64,000 nucleotides of DNA from Enterobacter sp. Cy-643 (GTDB lineage Bacteria; Pseudomonadota; Gammaproteobacteria; Enterobacterales; Enterobacteriaceae): the NCBI RefSeq assembly GCF_011752815.1, contig NZ_VWWV01000004.1:248001-312000 (forward strand), written 5' to 3'. Shown piece after piece: positions 7,270-17,032 of the stretch. Position 1 is the first letter of the stretch; every line of letters starts with the position of its first letter. The translations under genes were made by a program, and so were the position numbers. The notes below the pieces were generated by a model. It saw only the letters and a list, made by a program, of their open reading frames with translations, was not told the origin of the DNA and did no database searches.

Positions 7270-8541
7270 ATGAAACTTCGTATTTCTGTGCTGGCCGCCG
7301 CGTTAGCCGTCTCTCTGCCCGCGCTGGCGAAAGATGTGTCTCTTCCTCAGGCCGCGGCGATAGCCAATAGCGTCACGCCGGCAAACAGCAGCCAGGCGTT
7401 TGATGAGATTGAAATGCAGTCTCTGGCGGGGCTGCGCGCTGCCCTGAAAGGCGATGCGGATAAACTGACCCGCGACCAGCTGGATAAAGCGAAGCAAAGC
7501 AAAAAGCTGGCGGATACCGCCTGGCTGAAAGCGAGCGGCTATGACTTCCAGACCAAAGCCAACCAGAAAGCGGGCATCGAGCTGCTTTCCGCGTTCAGCA
7601 AACTGCCGGAGCCTGTGATTAAGCAGAACCTGGACACGGTCACCAACATCAACCTGAATGCCGTACAGACGACCCGCCATCAGGCGCTGGCGGATGCCGA
7701 GGGCATCAACCACCTTTATTTCCTGAGCGATGCCATGGGGCCGCGTCTGGGGAAAGCCTTCCTGGCCGCCTACGATAAAGGTGAGCTGAGCAAAGCCGCG
7801 GCGCTGATTAAAGCCTCCGAAGTCAGCACCAGCGCAGCGAAGAAGCACTTCAATAACCCGCGTCCGTTCCTGATCCAGGGCAACACCATTCACCTCGTGC
7901 CGGACGATGTGGTGATTAAAGACAACAAACCGTACACCGCAGACGGCGGCTCCTTCCCAAGCGGCCACACCAACACCGGCTACACCGACGCGCTGCTGAT
8001 GGCCGAAATGGTGCCGGAGCGCTTTGAAGCTCTGGTTGAGCGCGGCGCGCGTTACGGTTACTCGCGCATTGTGCTGGGCGTGCATTACCCGCTGGACGTG
8101 ATGGGCTCCCGCATGGTGGCGCAGCGCAATGTCGCCAACTACCTGAACGACCCGAAATACCGCGCGTTGTTTAACGAAGCTCGCGATCAGCTGCGTACCG
8201 CGCTGGAAAAAGAGTGCGGCACTACTTTGGCTGAATGTGCGAAATCTTCCGCGAAAGACGATCCTTATCGCGCCCCGGCGATGAAAGAACTTTACCGCTT
8301 CACCATGACTTACGACCTGCCGCAGCAGAAGGGCGAGAAGCAAGCCCTGAAAGTGCCGCAAGGGGCGGAAGTTCTGCTGGAAGCCGCGCTGCCTAAGCTT
8401 TCCGCCGCCCAGCGCCGCGACCTGATGGTGAAAACCGCGCTGCCTGCGGGCTACCCGCTGTCCGGCACGACGGCAGATCAGCAGTTCTGGCAGCGTCTGA
8501 ACCTGCCCGCGGCCTACGCAATGGCCGCGAAATCCCACTGA
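7270..8541 (+). CDS. Secreted class A type (PAP2 superfamily) acid phosphatase
   Basis: A 423-residue exported phosphomonoesterase-like protein. Residues 1-20 are a signal peptide (KLRISVLAAALAVSLPALA). The three PAP2/class A catalytic motifs are present in order: K-x6-RP at 191-199 (KHFNNPRP), PSGH at 230-233, and SR-x5-H-x3-D at 265-276 (SRIVLGVHYPLD). It is much longer than the about 250-residue PhoN/PhoC enzymes, with N- and C-terminal extensions of about 150 residues each. It should act in the periplasm. A Pho box lies upstream, so a phosphate-scavenging role is likely; the substrate is unknown. E. coli K-12 has no such gene between rlmJ and prlC. Confidence 0.88.
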   Translation: MKLRISVLAAALAVSLPALAKDVSLPQAAAIANSVTPANSSQAFDEIEMQSLAGLRAALKGDADKLTRDQLDKAKQSKKLADTAWLKASGYDFQTKANQKAGIELLSAFSKLPEPVIKQNLDTVTNINLNAVQTTRHQALADAEGINHLYFLSDAMGPRLGKAFLAAYDKGELSKAAALIKASEVSTSAAKKHFNNPRPFLIQGNTIHLVPDDVVIKDNKPYTADGGSFPSGHTNTGYTDALLMAEMVPERFEALVERGARYGYSRIVLGVHYPLDVMGSRMVAQRNVANYLNDPKYRALFNEARDQLRTALEKECGTTLAECAKSSAKDDPYRAPAMKELYRFTMTYDLPQQKGEKQALKVPQGAEVLLEAALPKLSAAQRRDLMVKTALPAGYPLSGTTADQQFWQRLNLPAAYAMAAKSH

Positions 8542-8603
8542 TTGACCGCCCGGGGCAGCACCTGCTGCCCCCTTTCCCGGCGACCACAGCGCAACGCCCG
8601 GGA

Positions 8604-8629
8604 TTGAAATTCGCTACACTTAACCCCAT
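8604..8629 (+). promoter_or_regulatory. Sigma-32 heat-shock promoter of prlC
   Basis: TTGAAA at 8604-8609 and CCCCAT at 8624-8629 with a 14-base spacer match the sigma-32 consensus, 66 bases upstream of the prlC start. prlC is a known heat-shock gene in E. coli and Salmonella. rpoH itself lies at 44380 in this window. Confidence 0.8.
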
Positions 8630-8694
8630 GCTAGACTCCATGCACAAAGCGCCGCTTGAGCGCTTCTCTCTCCCTTTTAATCAGGAACGCGCTT

Positions 8695-10737
8695 ATGACC
8701 AATCCTTTACTGACCTCTTTTGAGCTGCCGCCGTTTTCCGCCATCAAACCTGAGCATGTTGTTCCGGCCGTGACTAAAGCGCTGGCCGACTGCCGGGCGG
8801 CGGTAGAAAGCGTGGTTGCGCAGGGCGCGCCTTATAGCTGGCAGAACCTGGTGCAGCCGCTGGCGGAAGTGGACGATCGCCTGGGCCGCCTGTTCTCCCC
8901 GGTCAGCCATCTGAACTCGGTACAGAACAGCCCGGAGCTGCGTGAGGCCTATGAGCAGACGCTGCCGCTGCTGTCCGAATACAGCACCTGGGTTGGCCAG
9001 CACGAAGGGCTCTATAACGCCTACCGCGACCTGCGCGACGGGGCGAACTATGCCAGCCTGAGCGTCGCCGAGAAGAAAGCGGTGGATAACGCGCTGCGCG
9101 ACTTCGAGCTGTCCGGGATTGGTCTGCCAAAAGACAAACAGCAGCGCTACGGGGAGATCTCCGCCCGCCTCTCCGAGCTGGGGTCCACCTACAGCAACAA
9201 CGTGCTCGATGCCACCATGGGCTGGAGCAAACTGATTACTGACGAAGCCGAGCTTGCCGGAATGCCGGAAAGCGCCTTAGCCGCAGCGCGCGCTCAGGCG
9301 GAAGCCAAAGAGCAAGACGGCTGGCTGCTGACCCTGGATATCCCAAGCTACCTGCCGGTGCTGACCTACTGCGACAACCGTGCGCTGCGGGAAGAGATGT
9401 ACCGCGCCTATTCCACGCGCGCTTCTGACCAGGGCCCGAATGCCGGGAAGTGGGATAACACCCCGGTGATGGAAGAGATTCTGGCGCTGCGCCACGAGCT
9501 GGCTCAGCTGCTGGGCTTTGACAACTACGCGGAAAAATCGCTGGCCACCAAAATGGCGGAAAATCCGCAGCAGGTGCTGGAGTTTCTGTCCGATCTGGCC
9601 AAACGTGCCCGCCCGCAGGGTGAAGCCGAGCTGGCTCAGCTGCGCGCCTATGCGAAAGAGCATTACGGCGTGGAAGCGCTGGAGCCGTGGGACATCACCT
9701 GGTACAGCGAAAAACAGAAACAGCATCTCTACAGCATCAGCGACGAACAGCTGCGCCCGTACTTCCCGGAAGAGCGCGCGGTGAACGGCCTGTTCGAAGT
9801 CGTGAAGCGCATCTACGGCATCACCGCCAAAGAGCGGAAAGATATCGACGTCTGGCACCCGGACGTGCGCTTCTTCGAGCTGTATGACGACCAGGGCGAA
9901 CTGCGCGGTAGCTTCTATCTTGACCTTTACGCTCGCGAGCACAAACGCGGCGGGGCGTGGATGGATGATTGCGTGGGCAAAATGCGCCGCGCCGATGGCT
10001 CGCTGCAAAAACCGGTGGCCTATCTGACCTGTAACTTCAACCGCCCGGTGAACGGCAAACCTGCGCTGTTTACCCACGATGAAGTGATCACCCTGTTCCA
10101 TGAGTTCGGTCACGGTCTGCACCATATGCTGACCAAAATCGAAACCGCAGGCGTGTCCGGTATTAACGGTGTGCCGTGGGATGCGGTCGAGCTGCCGAGC
10201 CAGTTTATGGAAAACTGGTGCTGGGAACCGGAAGCGCTGGCGTTTATCTCCGGCCACTATGAAACCGGTGAATCTCTGCCTGTTGAGCTGCTGGAAAAAA
10301 TGCTGGCGGCGAAAAACTACCAGGCGGCGCTGTTTATTCTGCGTCAGCTGGAGTTCGGCCTGTTCGACTTCCGCCTGCACGCGGAATTCAACCCTGAGCA
10401 GGGGGCGAAAGTGCTGCAGACGCTGGCCGAAATTAAGAAACAGGTTGCCGTAGTGCCTGGACCGAGCTGGGGCCGCTTCCCGCACGCCTTCAGCCACATC
10501 TTTGCCGGCGGTTACGCGGCGGGTTACTACAGCTACCTGTGGGCCGACGTGCTGGCGGCGGACGCGTTCTCTCGCTTCGAAGAAGAAGGCATTTTCAACC
10601 GTGAAACCGGCCAGTCGTTCCTCGACAACATCCTGACCCGTGGCGGTTCGGAAGAGCCGATGGAGCTGTTCAAACGCTTCCGTGGGCGCGAGCCGCAGCT
10701 GGACGCGATGCTGGATCACTACGGTATTCAGGGTTAA
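8695..10737 (+). CDS. prlC: Oligopeptidase A (M3 family zinc metallopeptidase)
   Basis: Cytosolic zinc peptidase of 680 residues, identical in length to E. coli PrlC/OpdA. It degrades signal-peptide fragments and other oligopeptides. The zinc-binding HEFGH begins at His469 ([13 protein letters not shown]), with the third ligand Glu in the downstream helix ([17 protein letters not shown]). I took the ATG at 8695 because AGGA lies about 10 bases upstream and [21 protein letters not shown] matches the family N-terminus; the in-frame GTG further upstream lies next to the promoter. rsmJ follows after 8 bases, as an operon under the sigma-32 promoter. Confidence 0.97.
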   Translation: MTNPLLTSFELPPFSAIKPEHVVPAVTKALADCRAAVESVVAQGAPYSWQNLVQPLAEVDDRLGRLFSPVSHLNSVQNSPELREAYEQTLPLLSEYSTWVGQHEGLYNAYRDLRDGANYASLSVAEKKAVDNALRDFELSGIGLPKDKQQRYGEISARLSELGSTYSNNVLDATMGWSKLITDEAELAGMPESALAAARAQAEAKEQDGWLLTLDIPSYLPVLTYCDNRALREEMYRAYSTRASDQGPNAGKWDNTPVMEEILALRHELAQLLGFDNYAEKSLATKMAENPQQVLEFLSDLAKRARPQGEAELAQLRAYAKEHYGVEALEPWDITWYSEKQKQHLYSISDEQLRPYFPEERAVNGLFEVVKRIYGITAKERKDIDVWHPDVRFFELYDDQGELRGSFYLDLYAREHKRGGAWMDDCVGKMRRADGSLQKPVAYLTCNFNRPVNGKPALFTHDEVITLFHEFGHGLHHMLTKIETAGVSGINGVPWDAVELPSQFMENWCWEPEALAFISGHYETGESLPVELLEKMLAAKNYQAALFILRQLEFGLFDFRLHAEFNPEQGAKVLQTLAEIKKQVAVVPGPSWGRFPHAFSHIFAGGYAAGYYSYLWADVLAADAFSRFEEEGIFNRETGQSFLDNILTRGGSEEPMELFKRFRGREPQLDAMLDHYGIQG

Positions 10738-10745
10738 GCCACCAC

Positions 10746-11498
10746 GTGAAAATCTGTTTACTGACTGAAGCAGGCGCCGACTCCGGCGCCTTATCTGTTT
10801 TGAGCAGCCGCTGGCAGCTCGAGCATGATGCAGAGGCGCAGATGGCGCTGGTGCTGACGCCTGAGAGGCTGGAACTACGCAAACGCGACGAGCCAAAATT
10901 AGGCGGTATTTTTGTTGATTTTGCCTCCGGCGCGATGGCGCACCGCCGTAAGTTTGGCGGCGGGCGTGGCGAAGCGGTAGCAAAAGCCGTGGGCGTGAAG
11001 GGCAGCTATCTGCCGGATGTGGTTGACGCGACGGCTGGGTTAGGGCGAGATGCCTTTGTGCTGGCGTCCGTCGGCTGCCGCGTGCGGATGCTGGAGCGCA
11101 ATCCGGTGGTTGCCGCGTTGCTGGATGACGGCCTGCGGCGTGGCTACGAAGATCCTGAAATCGGCGGCTGGCTGCAGGAGCGATTACAGCTGATTCATGC
11201 CTCAAGCCTGACGGCGCTCAGCGATATTACGCCGAGGCCGGATGTGGTGTATCTCGACCCGATGTTCCCCCATAAACAAAAGAGCGCGCTGGTGAAGAAA
11301 GAGATGCGCGTTTTCCAGTCGCTGGTGGGGCCGGATCAAGATGCGGACGGGCTGCTTGCCCCGGCCAGATCGCTCGCGAAGAAAAGAGTCGTTGTGAAGC
11401 GCCCGGACTACGCGCCGCCGCTGGCCGACGTCGCCACGCAGAATGCGGTGGTGACCAAAGGGCATCGGTTTGATATTTATGCCGGGACGCCGGAGTAA
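10746..11498 (+). CDS. rsmJ: 16S rRNA (guanine(1516)-N2)-methyltransferase
   Basis: A 250-residue SAM-dependent methyltransferase (formerly yhiQ) that makes m2G1516 in 16S rRNA. The SAM site [19 protein letters not shown] is at about residues 96-114, and the catalytic motif VYLDPMFP is near residue 170. It follows prlC by 8 bases and should be co-transcribed from the same heat-shock promoter. Confidence 0.96.
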   Translation: MKICLLTEAGADSGALSVLSSRWQLEHDAEAQMALVLTPERLELRKRDEPKLGGIFVDFASGAMAHRRKFGGGRGEAVAKAVGVKGSYLPDVVDATAGLGRDAFVLASVGCRVRMLERNPVVAALLDDGLRRGYEDPEIGGWLQERLQLIHASSLTALSDITPRPDVVYLDPMFPHKQKSALVKKEMRVFQSLVGPDQDADGLLAPARSLAKKRVVVKRPDYAPPLADVATQNAVVTKGHRFDIYAGTPE

Positions 11499-11516
11499 TT
11501 ACGAAAACGCTGGAAA

Positions 11517-11918
11517 GTGCCTCGCAGAAGAGATTGCTTCCCCTCGCAACTTTACGGCTGCATTGGCATGTTGTATGCCATGCAGCCGATCCGACGTTAT
11601 GCCCGCCAGCTCAGGCACCAGATGACTCCCGAAGAGAACTTGCTGTGGTATCAACTCCGCAGCAGGCGTTTTGCCGCGTATAAGTTTAGCCGTCAGCATC
11701 CTGTTGGCGCTTATATCGTTGATTTTGCCTGCTGTGCTGCGCGGCTGGTGATCGAACTGGACGGTGGGCAGCATGAGGTGCAAAGAGGTTACGATGAGCG
11801 AAGAACGAAGTACCTCAATGAGCAAGGGTGGCGAGTGAGGCGGTTCTGGAATAACGAGCTGCGAGAGAATCAGGAGGGGGTGTTGATGGTGATTCTGCAG
11901 GATTTGAGTGAGCTGTGA
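11517..11918 (+). CDS. DUF559 domain protein (endonuclease-like fold)
   Basis: Small basic protein of up to 133 residues. From about residue 25 it matches DUF559: ARQLRHQMTPEENLLWYQLRSRRF, then the core VGAYIVDFACCAARLVIELDGGQHE and the tail RTKYLNEQGWRVRRFWNNEL. DUF559 is related to very-short-patch-repair-type nucleases; the D and ELDGGQH residues are the putative metal and catalytic site. The start is uncertain: GTG at 11517, or ATG at 11568 or 11580, none with a clear ribosome-binding site. The conserved part begins near the last. The stop codon directly abuts a palindromic repeat at 11919. It is convergent with uspA. Confidence 0.75.
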   Translation: MPRRRDCFPSQLYGCIGMLYAMQPIRRYARQLRHQMTPEENLLWYQLRSRRFAAYKFSRQHPVGAYIVDFACCAARLVIELDGGQHEVQRGYDERRTKYLNEQGWRVRRFWNNELRENQEGVLMVILQDLSEL

Positions 11919-12020
11919 CCCTCACCCCGGCCCTCTCCCTGGAAGGGAGAGGGGGGAAATCAAAGGATTGTGCACTATCGAGTCCCCTCTCCCCTTTGGG
12001 GAGAGGGCTAGGGTGAGGGG
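11919..12020. repeat. Palindromic intergenic repeat with CCCTCACCC ends
   Basis: The left end CCCTCACCCCGGCCCTCTCC and the right end GGGGAGAGGGCTAGGGTGAG are near-perfect inverted copies of each other. Each end also folds locally with an inner GGGAGAGG or CCCCTCTCCCC segment, so the element forms two hairpins. The same family occurs at 50966-51219. It lies between the convergent DUF559 gene and uspA, and may act as a bidirectional terminator or mRNA stabiliser. Confidence 0.8.
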
Positions 12021-12032
12021 CAATAAAGACGG

Positions 12033-12470
12033 TTACTCGTCTTCGTCATCACGCAGCGGAACAATCAGCATATCCACATGCACGGTATTGATCAGCTGGC
12101 GCGCAGAGGACATCAGCTTGCTCCAGAAATCCTGGTGATGACCACAAACCACTAAATCCATATCGTATTTTTTAATGGCATCAACCAGCACCTGGCCCAG
12201 ATCGCCGCTGCCGCTAAGGGTTTCGGTAATCGGGTAACCTGCCCCGGTAGACAGTTCGGTGAGCGCGTGGTGAGTCTCTTCGGAAATGCGTTTCTGCATA
12301 TCGCCCAGATTGACATCAATCAGCCCGGTATACAGATCGGAGTAATTCACATCGACATGAATCAGGGAAACTTTCGCGTTGTAAGGCCGAGCCATGGAGA
12401 CGGCTTTTTCTACCAGGACTTTACTCTCAGGGGAGAGGTCAACCGCGATCAGAATGTGTTTATAAGCCAT
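12033..12470 (-). CDS. uspA: Universal stress protein A
   Basis: A 145-residue Usp-domain protein. The start [40 protein letters not shown] is characteristic of UspA. It is a cytosolic dimer induced by growth arrest and many stresses. The first ATG has GGAG 11 bases upstream. It is divergent from uspB, as in E. coli, with a 366-base intergenic region between them. Confidence 0.96.
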   Translation of the reverse strand: MAYKHILIAVDLSPESKVLVEKAVSMARPYNAKVSLIHVDVNYSDLYTGLIDVNLGDMQKRISEETHHALTELSTGAGYPITETLSGSGDLGQVLVDAIKKYDMDLVVCGHHQDFWSKLMSSARQLINTVHVDMLIVPLRDDEDE

Positions 12471-12836
12471 AATGTTACTCCTTCCATAAGTTATCGATGA
12501 CTCTCGCCGTCATCTTTTAAACCGTAGCGGCATGAGCGACGGTTACCCGATCTAAAGACTTCAATTGTAGATGGTATTTCGCTGTTATCGAGCATTTCTC
12601 TGCCCGACAATGCGCTATCCCTTAATCACATTCAAGCGAAAAATGAATGCGGCCACTTTGATAAAGATTAACGCGGTGGTAAAAAAATTAAGGGATCTCC
12701 TACACTATTAAATGAGCCGGGCGGGAAGAGATCTGTGACCTGTATCGGTTATTCGTTGCAGTATTGTCTGACAGGGTTTTCGGGGAGAGCGGTTGTCCCG
12801 AAGCAAAGGCTTCGAGGGCTTCGCCGGGAGGGGTAC
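12471..12836. promoter_or_regulatory. uspA-uspB divergent promoter region
   Basis: 366 bases without a gene. The right half carries a sigma-S-type -10 (CTACACT, 12700-12706) for uspB. The uspB leader has a perfect hairpin CGAAGC-AAAG-GCTTCG at 12799-12814, about 11 bases before the GGGAGGGG ribosome-binding site. An in-frame upstream GTG at 12735 would extend UspB by 34 residues, but the family starts at 12837. The uspA promoter lies in the left part and I cannot place it exactly. Confidence 0.55.
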
Positions 12837-13172
12837 ATGATCAGCACCGTCGCGCTGTTCTGGGCGCTTTGTGTAGTTTGTGTCGTGAATATGGCGCGCT
12901 ATTACTCTTCACTGCGCGCGTTACTGGTGGTGCTGCGCGGGTGCGATCCGCTGCTGTATCAATACGTTGATGGCGGCGGTTTTTTCACCTCACATGGTCA
13001 ACCCAGCAAGCAGGTCAGGCTGGTACGTTATATCTACGGCCAGCGCTATGTCGATCATCATGATGAAGAGTTTATTCGCCGCTGTGAGCGTCTTCGCCGC
13101 CAGTTTATTCTGACGAGCTCGCTGTGTGGTCTGGTGGTGATTAGCCTGATTGGATTAATTATCTGGCACTAG
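12837..13172 (+). CDS. uspB: Universal stress protein B
   Basis: A 111-residue membrane protein, the same length as E. coli UspB, with hydrophobic segments at about residues 1-20 and 90-110 and a basic central domain. It is sigma-S dependent in E. coli and linked to ethanol resistance. The ATG at 12837 follows GGGAGGGG at 12826-12833, a strong ribosome-binding site. It is convergent with pitA across a shared terminator. Confidence 0.95.
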   Translation: MISTVALFWALCVVCVVNMARYYSSLRALLVVLRGCDPLLYQYVDGGGFFTSHGQPSKQVRLVRYIYGQRYVDHHDEEFIRRCERLRRQFILTSSLCGLVVISLIGLIIWH

Positions 13173-13202
13173 TTTGTAGGGCAGCATTATGGATAAGCAT
13201 AA

Positions 13203-13234
13203 AAAAAGCGGGCCAGTTTCCTGACCCGCTTTTT
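13203..13234. terminator. Bidirectional terminator between uspB and pitA
   Basis: AAAAAGCGGG (13203-13212) pairs with CCCGCTTTTT (13225-13234). The inner CAG/CTG extends the stem to a TTTC loop. A- and T-runs on both sides serve both convergent genes. Confidence 0.85.
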
Positions 13235-13247
13235 CTTTGGCTGCCGC

Positions 13248-14744
13248 TTACACGAAGCGCAGCGCAATCCAGTACAGCCCGCCGGAGAGCAGAATCGAAG
13301 CCGGTAGGGTAAATATCCACGCCATCAGGATATTGGTTACCGTCTTACGCTGCAGGCCGCCGCCGTCCACGATCATTGTCCCCGCCACGGAGGAAGAGAG
13401 CACGTGGGTGGTGGAAACCGGCATCCCGGTGTAGCTCGCCAGACCGATAGAAACAGCGGCCGTCATCTGCGCGGACATCCCTTGCGCATAGGTCATGCCT
13501 TTCTTACCGATCTTCTCACCGATGGTGGTCGCCACGCGACGCCAGCCGATCATTGTACCCAGACCAAGAGCCAGAGCCACCGCCAGAATAATCCAGACCG
13601 GCGCGTACTCGATGGTGCTAAGCATGTCGCCTTTCAGTTTCTTCAGCAGGCGCTGGTCGTCCGCGCTCACTTCCGGCAGCTTCGCCACTTTATCGGTGGT
13701 GTCGGAGATGCACAGCATAATGCGACGCAGCTGGCTACGCTGCTCAATGCTGAGCTTGTCGTAGCTTTCGATATCCGTCAGCATCAGCTTCGCGCGATCC
13801 AGCGCGTTAATCGCGTTGGCCGGGTGGCAGTGGAACTGAGCCGGTTCAGTTGCGCCCGCTTCCGGAGAAGGGATCAGCTGTTCCGAGCCGGTGGCTTTCT
13901 TCAGCAGGTCAGGACGTTGCTGGAAGAACGTTTCGACGTTGTTCACCGCATCGCGAGTACGGGTGATTTCGTAGCCGGAAGCATTCATGTTAACCACGAA
14001 GCCCGCCGGCGCGACGCCAATCAGCACCAGCATAATCAGACCGATGCCTTTCTGGCCGTCGTTAGCGCCGTGAGAGAAACTCACGCCGATAGCGGACAGA
14101 ATCAGCGCGATACGCGTCCAGAAAGGCGGTTTTTTCTTGCCGTCTTGCTTTTCACGTTCCGCAGGCGTCAGGTGAATACGCTGCTTTTTCTTGGTGTTGC
14201 TCCAGTAACGGCGCAGCAGGAAAATCAACCCACCGGCAATTACCAGCCCGACAATCGGGGACAGAATTAAGGAAGCGAAGATCCCAATCACTTTCGGGAT
14301 ATTCAGCGCGTCGACAACCGAGGTGCCGGTCAGCAGCGCGTTGGTCAAACCGATACCGATGATGGCACCGATAAGCGTATGGGAGCTGGAGGCCGGCAGA
14401 CCAAAATACCAGGTGCCGAGGTTCCAGATAATAGCGGCCAGTAACATAGAGAAGACCATGGCGAGACCATGAGAAGACCCTACGTTTAACAGCAGATCTG
14501 TAGGCAGCATATGCACAATGGCATAGGCTACGCTCAGCCCACCGAGCAGAACGCCGAAGAAGTTAAACAACGCAGCCATTGCCACCGCAAGTTGCGATCG
14601 CATAGCGCGGGTATAAATTACCGTTGCTACTGCGTTGGCCGTATCGTGGAAACCATTAATAGCTTCGTAGAACAGCACAAATGCCAGAGCAAGCAAAAGT
14701 AAAAGCCCGGTGTGAAGATCCAGGCCGGCAAACAAATGTAGCAT
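13248..14744 (-). CDS. pitA: Low-affinity inorganic phosphate transporter
   Basis: A 498-residue inner-membrane symporter of the PiT family that moves metal-phosphate with protons. The N-terminal signature [24 protein letters not shown] (about residues 25-48) and its C-terminal repeat [20 protein letters not shown] (about 223-242) are the duplicated PiT motifs. About ten hydrophobic segments flank a charged cytoplasmic loop at 270-370. Its position next to uspB is as in E. coli. Confidence 0.96.
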   Translation of the reverse strand: MLHLFAGLDLHTGLLLLLALAFVLFYEAINGFHDTANAVATVIYTRAMRSQLAVAMAALFNFFGVLLGGLSVAYAIVHMLPTDLLLNVGSSHGLAMVFSMLLAAIIWNLGTWYFGLPASSSHTLIGAIIGIGLTNALLTGTSVVDALNIPKVIGIFASLILSPIVGLVIAGGLIFLLRRYWSNTKKKQRIHLTPAEREKQDGKKKPPFWTRIALILSAIGVSFSHGANDGQKGIGLIMLVLIGVAPAGFVVNMNASGYEITRTRDAVNNVETFFQQRPDLLKKATGSEQLIPSPEAGATEPAQFHCHPANAINALDRAKLMLTDIESYDKLSIEQRSQLRRIMLCISDTTDKVAKLPEVSADDQRLLKKLKGDMLSTIEYAPVWIILAVALALGLGTMIGWRRVATTIGEKIGKKGMTYAQGMSAQMTAAVSIGLASYTGMPVSTTHVLSSSVAGTMIVDGGGLQRKTVTNILMAWIFTLPASILLSGGLYWIALRFV

Positions 14745-14973
14745 AGACGTTACGCCATTTTGAGGACATGAACGCGGCGCATTATGTAAGACAACCTCTA
14801 CCGCGGCAAAGTGAAATCTGGACTTTTTTTGATTTTAGTCGCCATCTGGCGCACGGGTGGAATGATTTACATTTTGTTTATCAATCACCTGCATTTGTTA
14901 TCCACCTTAAAGCTGGTGCGACCAGCCTCAGGTCTTTACAATCCGTTGCCTTAAGCATAGTCGGGAGTCGGTC

Positions 14974-16167
14974 GTGGAAAAGTTTGATGCCATTATTATA
15001 GGTGCGGGTGCAGCGGGAATGTTTTGTGCGGCGGTTGCCGGGCAGGCGGGCAGCCGCGTATTGCTGATTGATAATGGCAAAAAACCGGGCCGTAAAATCC
15101 TGATGTCAGGCGGCGGACGCTGCAACTTTACCAACCTTTATGTCGAGCCTGCGGCGTATCTGAGCCAGAACCCGCATTTCTGTAAATCTGCGCTGGCGCG
15201 TTACACCCAGTGGGACTTTATCGACATGGTGGGCAAGCACGGCATCGCCTGGCACGAGAAAACGCTTGGCCAGCTGTTCTGCGACGATTCTGCCCAGCAG
15301 GTAGTCGATATGCTGGTGGCTGAATGCGAGAAAGGCAAAGTAACAATGCGCCTACGCAGCGAAGTGCTGAGTATTGAACGCGACGAGCAGGGTTACACCC
15401 TGCAGCTAAACGGCGGCAGCGTGCAGGGCGCGAAACTGGTTATCGCCAGCGGCGGTCTGTCGATGCCGGGGCTGGGTGCGACGCCATTCGGCTATAAAGT
15501 CGCCGAACAGTTTGGCCTGAAGGTATTGCCGACCCGCGCGGGTCTAGTGCCGTTCACGCTGCATAAGCCTTTGCTCGAACAGCTGCAGGTGCTGTCCGGC
15601 GTCTCGGTGCCGTCCGTCATTACGGCAGAAAACGGCGTCAGCTTCCGTGAAAGCCTGCTGTTTACCCATCGCGGCCTGTCCGGCCCCGCCGTTCTGCAGC
15701 TTTCCAGCTACTGGCAGCCGGGTGAATTCGTCAGCGTCAACCTGCTCCCGGACACCGATCTGGACGGTTTTATTCACGAGCAGCGTAACGCGCATCCAAA
15801 TCAGAGCCTGAAAAACACGCTGGCGATGGTACTGCCCAAGCGGCTGGTGGAATGCCTGCAGCAGCTGCAGCAAATCCCGGACGTGACGCTGAAGCAGCTC
15901 AACAGCCGCCAGCAAAGCGAGCTGGTAGACACCCTACAATGCTGGCGCGTTCAGCCCAACGGCACCGAAGGCTATCGCACGGCGGAAGTGACCCTCGGCG
16001 GCGTGGATACCAACGAACTTTCCTCCCGCACCATGGAAGCCAAAAAAGCCCCTGGCCTCTATTTTATCGGCGAAGTGATGGACGTCAGCGGCTGGCTGGG
16101 CGGCTATAACTTCCAGTGGGCCTGGAGCTCCGCCTGGGCGTGCGCGCAGGCGCTGGTTGAGGGCTAG
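14974..16167 (+). CDS. yhiN: HI0933-like FAD-dependent flavoprotein
   Basis: A 397-residue flavoprotein. The N-terminal dinucleotide-binding FDAIIIGAGAAGMFCAAVAGQAG, the GKKPGRKILMSGGGRCNFTN motif at about 40-58, and the C-terminal GGVDTNELSSRTMEAKKAPGLYFIGEVMDVSGWLGGYNFQWA are diagnostic of the YhiN/HI0933 family. The reaction is not established; some databases name the family aminoacetone oxidase-like. The start is GTG at 14974 with GGGAG about 8 bases upstream, and the next residues MEKFDAIIIGAG agree with E. coli YhiN. Confidence 0.92.
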   Translation: MEKFDAIIIGAGAAGMFCAAVAGQAGSRVLLIDNGKKPGRKILMSGGGRCNFTNLYVEPAAYLSQNPHFCKSALARYTQWDFIDMVGKHGIAWHEKTLGQLFCDDSAQQVVDMLVAECEKGKVTMRLRSEVLSIERDEQGYTLQLNGGSVQGAKLVIASGGLSMPGLGATPFGYKVAEQFGLKVLPTRAGLVPFTLHKPLLEQLQVLSGVSVPSVITAENGVSFRESLLFTHRGLSGPAVLQLSSYWQPGEFVSVNLLPDTDLDGFIHEQRNAHPNQSLKNTLAMVLPKRLVECLQQLQQIPDVTLKQLNSRQQSELVDTLQCWRVQPNGTEGYRTAEVTLGGVDTNELSSRTMEAKKAPGLYFIGEVMDVSGWLGGYNFQWAWSSAWACAQALVEG

Positions 16168-16237
16168 CCCGCGCTTTTCGGCTGCGATGATAGATTGTGA
16201 TATGTTATGCACTATTGCAGCTATTTGAGGGCTAAAC

Positions 16238-17002
16238 GTGACAGATTATGACGCATTGCCTGAACAGCGCCAGGCGATGATCCACCAGATCCTGACCGAA
16301 ACGGGCAGGGTGATCGGGGCCGATGTGGCGCGGAAGCTGGGCGTGTCCGAACATACCATTCGCCGGGATCTGCAGGAGCTGGCGCGTCGCGGCCTGTGCA
16401 AAAAGGTCTATGGTGGTGCCATCAGCCAGTTCCAGCAGTCCGCCAGCTTCGAAACCCGCGTATCGCAGGATGTAGGTGAGAAGTCTCAGGTGGCGCGAAA
16501 GTGCGCCGGGATGCTCAAAGCCAACACCTGCGTGTTTCTCGATGCCGGCTCAACCTATCTGGCGATGGTGGAGTTTATCCCCGAAGAGCTGGATCTCACG
16601 ATTGTCACCAATTCCCCGCAGATTGCTGCCGCGCTAAGCGGGCGCACGCGCGGCGAGCTTATTCTCTTGGGCGGAAAAGTTAACCCGCTGACCGGCAGCA
16701 CGCTGGGTTCCGACACGGTAAATCAGCTGCGCGGCATGGTTTTCGACCAGACCTTTATCGGCGTGTGCGGGCTGGATCCGCAGGCCGGCCTGAGCGCGGT
16801 GTATTACGAAGATGCCTGTTTTAAGCGCGAAGTGCTGAGCCAGAGTAATGAGGTGATCGCCGCCGTGACGGCCAATAAGATGTCCCAGGTGGCTCGCTAT
16901 AAAGTAGCACCCTGCGAAGATATTGATATTGCGGTGGTGAGCGCCGAAACCAAAATTGCTGATTTCGGCGGCGTTAACCTGCGGATTGAAATCGCGGGCT
17001 AG
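16238..17002 (+). CDS. DeoR family transcriptional regulator
   Basis: A 254-residue repressor-type protein. Residues 8-60 are the DeoR helix-turn-helix (RQAMIHQILTETGRVIGADVARKLGVSEHTIRRDLQEL). From about 80 on is the sugar-phosphate-sensing DeoRC domain, with the DAGST effector loop at 103-107 and TNSPQIAAAL near 125. DeoR regulators usually bind phosphorylated sugars. The start is GTG at 16238 with GAGG 8 bases upstream. It converges on the HAD phosphatase gene 30 bases away and is the best candidate regulator of the phosphoribosyltransferase-HAD operon at 18392-17033. That link is inferred from position only. Confidence 0.85.
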   Translation: MTDYDALPEQRQAMIHQILTETGRVIGADVARKLGVSEHTIRRDLQELARRGLCKKVYGGAISQFQQSASFETRVSQDVGEKSQVARKCAGMLKANTCVFLDAGSTYLAMVEFIPEELDLTIVTNSPQIAAALSGRTRGELILLGGKVNPLTGSTLGSDTVNQLRGMVFDQTFIGVCGLDPQAGLSAVYYEDACFKREVLSQSNEVIAAVTANKMSQVARYKVAPCEDIDIAVVSAETKIADFGGVNLRIEIAG

Positions 17003-17032
17003 CGAAACGGGCGGCGACGATCCCGCCCTACT

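Noticed and set aside
7303-8538. 411-residue ORF opposite the acid phosphatase gene
   Set aside because: The phosphatase frame has a signal peptide and all catalytic motifs; the antisense frame is His/Arg/Gln-rich noise typical of such shadows.
9277-11205. 642-residue ORF opposite prlC and rsmJ
   Set aside because: Very long, but it spans two conserved genes on the other strand and is low in information (Arg/His/Gln-rich).
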